Below are positions 5,662-7,265 of a stretch of DNA of 7,265 bases, in pieces. This DNA comes from Flavobacterium psychrophilum (GTDB lineage: Bacteria; Bacteroidota; Bacteroidia; Flavobacteriales; Flavobacteriaceae), in assembly GCA_945869365.1 (NCBI GenBank), contig CAMBOW010000084.1:1-7265 (forward strand). Direction: 5' to 3'. The notes beneath the pieces are model-generated. The model had not been told where the DNA came from. It saw nothing but the letters and a program-made list of their open reading frames with translations, and did not search any database. Position 1 is the first letter of the stretch; each line of letters begins with the position of its first letter. The position numbers and the translations under genes are program-made.

Positions 5662-6546
5662 TCAGTCAGTAGATTCCAATTGCATCTTCTTTTCGAATTT
5701 GTTATAAATGATCAAAATAAAGTACCCAAACAAGATGGCCACGATTACCAAAATATTATTCATCAATCCTTCAACGGTAAACGAAAGTCGAATTAAGATG
5801 GTTGAAATGATAAAACCCGAATTTCGGATCACTTTGTGAAATTTGTCGGTGTGAAAAAATGAAACCAACAGCAACAGCACATCTACGATTACCAATAAGG
5901 TGAAAAATTGTTCAAAAAATACATTGTTGATGTTTTTAAATAAATCATCAGACTCTTCTAGTGTAATAATTGTTTGCGTCAACCAATTAACTAAAGAATA
6001 AGTTGCCAATAGAATAACTACGGGAACAAGACAGGCAGCTATGGTTTTTTTGATTTTTACATACGTATTTAAACCCTCTTCTTGTTCGGCAGAATAGTGC
6101 ACGTTTTCAACCCTTTTTTTGCTTTCCACATAGAATAAATAAATCAAGAAAAACAAAATAAGAGAGGTAACAATGTCATAGGTAAATTGCAAATCATATT
6201 TTATGGTGTACCAATCTGCTGAGATGGTAATATTGGCGAGATCTTTAAACAGTCTACGCATAATGATCAGTAGAATAATTTCGTACTGTTTATGGATATA
6301 AGTGGTGAGTGATCGCGGCAAATAATACAGCAATAAATATACTTCGTACACCAAAATAAATGAAAATGGGGTATAGATTGCTGCAATTGGATTTACAAAA
6401 AAGTTGGATGATGTACTGATGTGAATGACATCTAGATTGACTAAAGTAATCACCGCCAAATGAATCAAAAATGATGCGATAGCAATTTTTAAGAATAAAC
6501 GTTCACTCCATTTTTGAGTGGTTTCACTAAGTAATTGTTTGTACAT
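5662..6546 (-). CDS. Conserved multi-span membrane protein of unknown function
   Basis: A 294-residue protein with about six to seven hydrophobic segments: near 18-40, 52-76, 122-141, 168-190, 211-231, 243-257 and 263-282. Between the second and third segments is a distinctive region, EVYLLLYYLPRS (68-79) followed by a basic, partly amphipathic helix with RRLFKDL at 97-103; this looks like the most conserved part of the protein. There is also a charged cytoplasmic stretch at 141-168 and a short charged C-terminus. I know similar hypothetical proteins in Flavobacteriia but no function. The ATG at 6546 follows an A-rich leader and a plausible promoter. It is separated by 76 bp from the AlkB-type gene, which has its own -7 element, so co-transcription is uncertain. 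Confidence 0.75.
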   Translation of the reverse strand: MYKQLLSETTQKWSERLFLKIAIASFLIHLAVITLVNLDVIHISTSSNFFVNPIAAIYTPFSFILVYEVYLLLYYLPRSLTTYIHKQYEIILLIIMRRLFKDLANITISADWYTIKYDLQFTYDIVTSLILFFLIYLFYVESKKRVENVHYSAEQEEGLNTYVKIKKTIAACLVPVVILLATYSLVNWLTQTIITLEESDDLFKNINNVFFEQFFTLLVIVDVLLLLVSFFHTDKFHKVIRNSGFIISTILIRLSFTVEGLMNNILVIVAILFGYFILIIYNKFEKKMQLESTD

Positions 6547-6564
6547 AGATAAATAAGTTTGAAG

Positions 6565-6572
6565 CTAAGATA
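6565..6572 (-). promoter_or_regulatory. Possible -7 promoter element for the 5662-6546 gene
   Basis: Minus-strand TATCTTAG differs from TAnnTTTG at one base, and a TTG lies 15 bp upstream (CAA at 6588-6590), slightly closer than usual. The predicted transcription start would be about 10-15 bases before the ATG at 6546. Confidence 0.25.
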
Positions 6573-6655
6573 CTATAAAAGCAACTGCAATTAAAAAATT
6601 CTAAATTATTGGATGAATTTGTTCTGCCACGAATTCACGAATATTTCTTATGCCA

Positions 6656-6698
6656 TTTATTTTATTTCTCAAATTTATATAAATCTGTGTTGCTAAAA
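6656..6698. repeat. Extragenic direct repeat, copy 1
   Basis: Bases 6656-6698 match 6794-6836 at a constant offset of 138 with two mismatches (6674/6812 and 6694/6832). The unit contains TTTATTTCTCAAA and AAATCTGTGTTGC. The 'AATCTGTGT' and nearby 'GAATTCACGAAT' segments resemble extragenic repeats I associate with Flavobacterium-type genomes. Confidence 0.8.
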
Positions 6699-6793
6699 TA
6701 ATTGCCCGAAATTTTTTGGATTGTTTCCAAAGCTTCGGTACGCAAAGAGTTTTTTTGAACACGGATTATAGAAATACACATAATCTAAAAAAT

Positions 6794-6836
6794 TTTATTT
6801 TATTTCTCAAAATTATATAAATCTGTGTTGCGAAAA
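6794..6836. repeat. Extragenic direct repeat, copy 2
   Basis: Second copy of the unit at 6656-6698, 41 of 43 bases identical. It is preceded by GAACACGGATTATAG (6758-6772), which looks like a further decayed repeat segment, and followed immediately by the CGTCATTGCGAGG-type repeat. Confidence 0.8.
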
Positions 6837-6837
6837 G

Positions 6838-6868
6838 TTTGCTTTGTCGTTCCTCCTCGCAATGACGT
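6838..6868 (-). repeat. Dispersed 'CGTCATTGCGAGGAGGAAC' type repeat
   Basis: On the minus strand this reads CGTCATTGCGAGGAGGAAC, then GACAAAGCAAAC. It closely matches a short intergenic repeat (CGTCATTGCGAG followed by GAAGCAATC) that I recall from many bacterial genomes, including Bacteroidota. It has no coding potential. Only one copy is visible here, so the repeat status rests on recognition rather than on the window. Confidence 0.6.
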
Positions 6869-6900
6869 ACTTAGTATACTACCACAAAAACTTCTAGCTT

Positions 6901-6945
6901 CCAACTCCCAACTCCCAACTCCCAACTCCCAACTTCCCACTTCCC
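6901..6945. repeat. Heptamer tandem array, G-quadruplex-capable on the minus strand
   Basis: Four perfect CCAACTC units (6901-6928) are followed by CCAACTT and CCCACTT. This places CCC at 6907, 6914, 6921, 6928, 6936 and 6943, so the minus strand has six GGG runs with 4- or 5-base spacers, the classical form of a G-quadruplex sequence. The array begins directly after the stop codon of the gene ending at 6946, so it would lie at the start of that gene's 3' untranslated region as G-rich RNA. Confidence 0.88.
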
Positions 6946-7265
6946 TCATTTGTGCCTAAACCAACAATCCGTAAGTTTGGTTTCGTAGTTTTTAAATACC
7001 GTATTTACAGGTTTTCCATGCATCAACTGAGCATTGTATTGCGTTCGGGCCACAAAATTAAATATGCCCATATCGCCGGTAAATGCGGTTTTATTGTCGC
7101 GATTTCCCAATTCGTGAAACGCACACAACTGTTCAATAAATTGGTAGAATAAGGCAGCATTTGCTCCAATAATTCCACAATTCAATAGTGTTTCATGGGC
7201 AAACGTCGCTTCAAACGCTGAATAGTCTAGTATTTTTTCGCGCAAATGCGTGCCGTGATCAAACA
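6946..7265 (-). CDS. C-terminal part of a possible glycosyltransferase-like protein (runs off right edge)
   Basis: The frame is open from the right edge to the TGA at 6948-6946, giving the last 105 or so residues of a longer protein; a TTG at 7245 is not needed as a start, since the frame continues through FDHGTHLREK. Notable parts are ETLLNCGIIGANAALFYQFI, FTGDMGIFNFVARTQYN, HGKPVNTVFKNYE and a terminal CWFRHK. The order N-x-G-I-I-G, D-M-x-x-F-N and P-V-N-T-x-F-K-x-Y-E, ending near H-K, reminds me of a family of GT-A-like glycosyltransferases that act on surface polysaccharides, but the catalytic N-terminal half is outside the window. A different nucleotide-sugar-using enzyme is possible. 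The stop is followed at once by the GGG-rich heptamer array. Confidence 0.5.
   Translation of the reverse strand, partial: FDHGTHLREKILDYSAFEATFAHETLLNCGIIGANAALFYQFIEQLCAFHELGNRDNKTAFTGDMGIFNFVARTQYNAQLMHGKPVNTVFKNYETKLTDCWFRHK

Larger units (their letters stand above)
6547..6945. other. Repeat-rich gene-free stretch
   Basis: These 399 bases contain no credible gene on either strand. From left to right they hold a possible promoter for the minus-strand gene ending at 5662, a CCACGAATTCACGAAT segment (6628-6643) that itself resembles extragenic repeats, a 43-bp direct repeat pair, a CGTCATTGCGAGG-type repeat, and a heptamer tandem array. The whole looks like a patch of decayed dispersed repeats between two same-strand genes. 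Confidence 0.7.

Noticed and set aside
6656..6836. Direct repeat pair as ends of an insertion sequence or integration site
   Set aside because: The 95 bp between the copies holds no transposase and there is no inverted-repeat structure at the borders.
6901..6945. Regularly spaced repeats as a possible CRISPR array
   Set aside because: The units are 7 bases long and directly adjacent, with no spacers between them and no cas genes nearby; this is a simple tandem repeat.
6952..7152. Plus-strand open frame of 66 codons over the right-edge gene
   Set aside because: It lies antisense to a frame with conserved-looking motifs that runs through to the window edge, so it is most likely a shadow.

Overview
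The window looks like chromosomal DNA of a member of the Bacteroidota, most likely a Flavobacteriia-type organism. The evidence is moderate to low GC, upstream regions without Shine-Dalgarno sequences, four exact matches to the Bacteroidota -7 promoter element TAnnTTTG placed just upstream of genes, a secreted leucine-rich-repeat-type N-terminus typical of Flavobacteriia, and A/T-rich extragenic repeats of the kind scattered through such genomes. All genes except one lie on the minus strand.

Layout, left to right. (1) 1-134: the start of eutB (ethanolamine ammonia-lyase large subunit), running off the left edge. (2) 145-1476: an ethanolamine permease of the APC superfamily, 10 bp upstream of eutB, so the two form an uptake-and-cleavage pair for ethanolamine. 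(3) 1495-1532: a hairpin plus T-tract terminator on the minus strand. It ends the transcript of a DUF975-type membrane protein (1550-2212), whose long leader carries a GC-rich hairpin. (4) 2340-3053: a secreted protein of unknown function. (5) 3288-3668: the only plus-strand gene, an unrecognised 126-residue protein. It converges on a small membrane protein (3665-4081), the two sharing a 4-bp TTAA stop. (6) 4112-4525: a hot-dog-fold acyl-CoA thioesterase-like protein, probably co-transcribed with the membrane protein after it. (7) 4572-5585: an AlkB-type dioxygenase, then a 45-codon remnant of a secreted leucine-rich-repeat protein, then an 81-residue membrane protein whose start overlaps the remnant's stop (TGATG). 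(8) 5662-6546: a large hydrophobic membrane protein of unknown function. (9) 6547-6945: a 400-bp gene-free stretch full of repeats: a decayed 43-bp direct repeat pair, a 'CGTCATTGCGAGG'-type dispersed repeat, and a heptamer tandem array that is G-quadruplex-capable on the minus strand. (10) 6946-7265: the C-terminal end of a gene entering from the right edge, possibly glycosyltransferase-like.

The only clear metabolic link between neighbours is permease plus eutB. The rest reads as ordinary housekeeping and hypothetical genes. I see no defence system, CRISPR array, prophage, transposase, RNA gene or biosynthetic cluster, and nothing I would call a new multi-gene system. The points most worth a second look are the LRR remnant joined to the membrane-protein start, the quadruplex-capable array that begins right after a stop codon, and the unusual catalytic region of the thioesterase.
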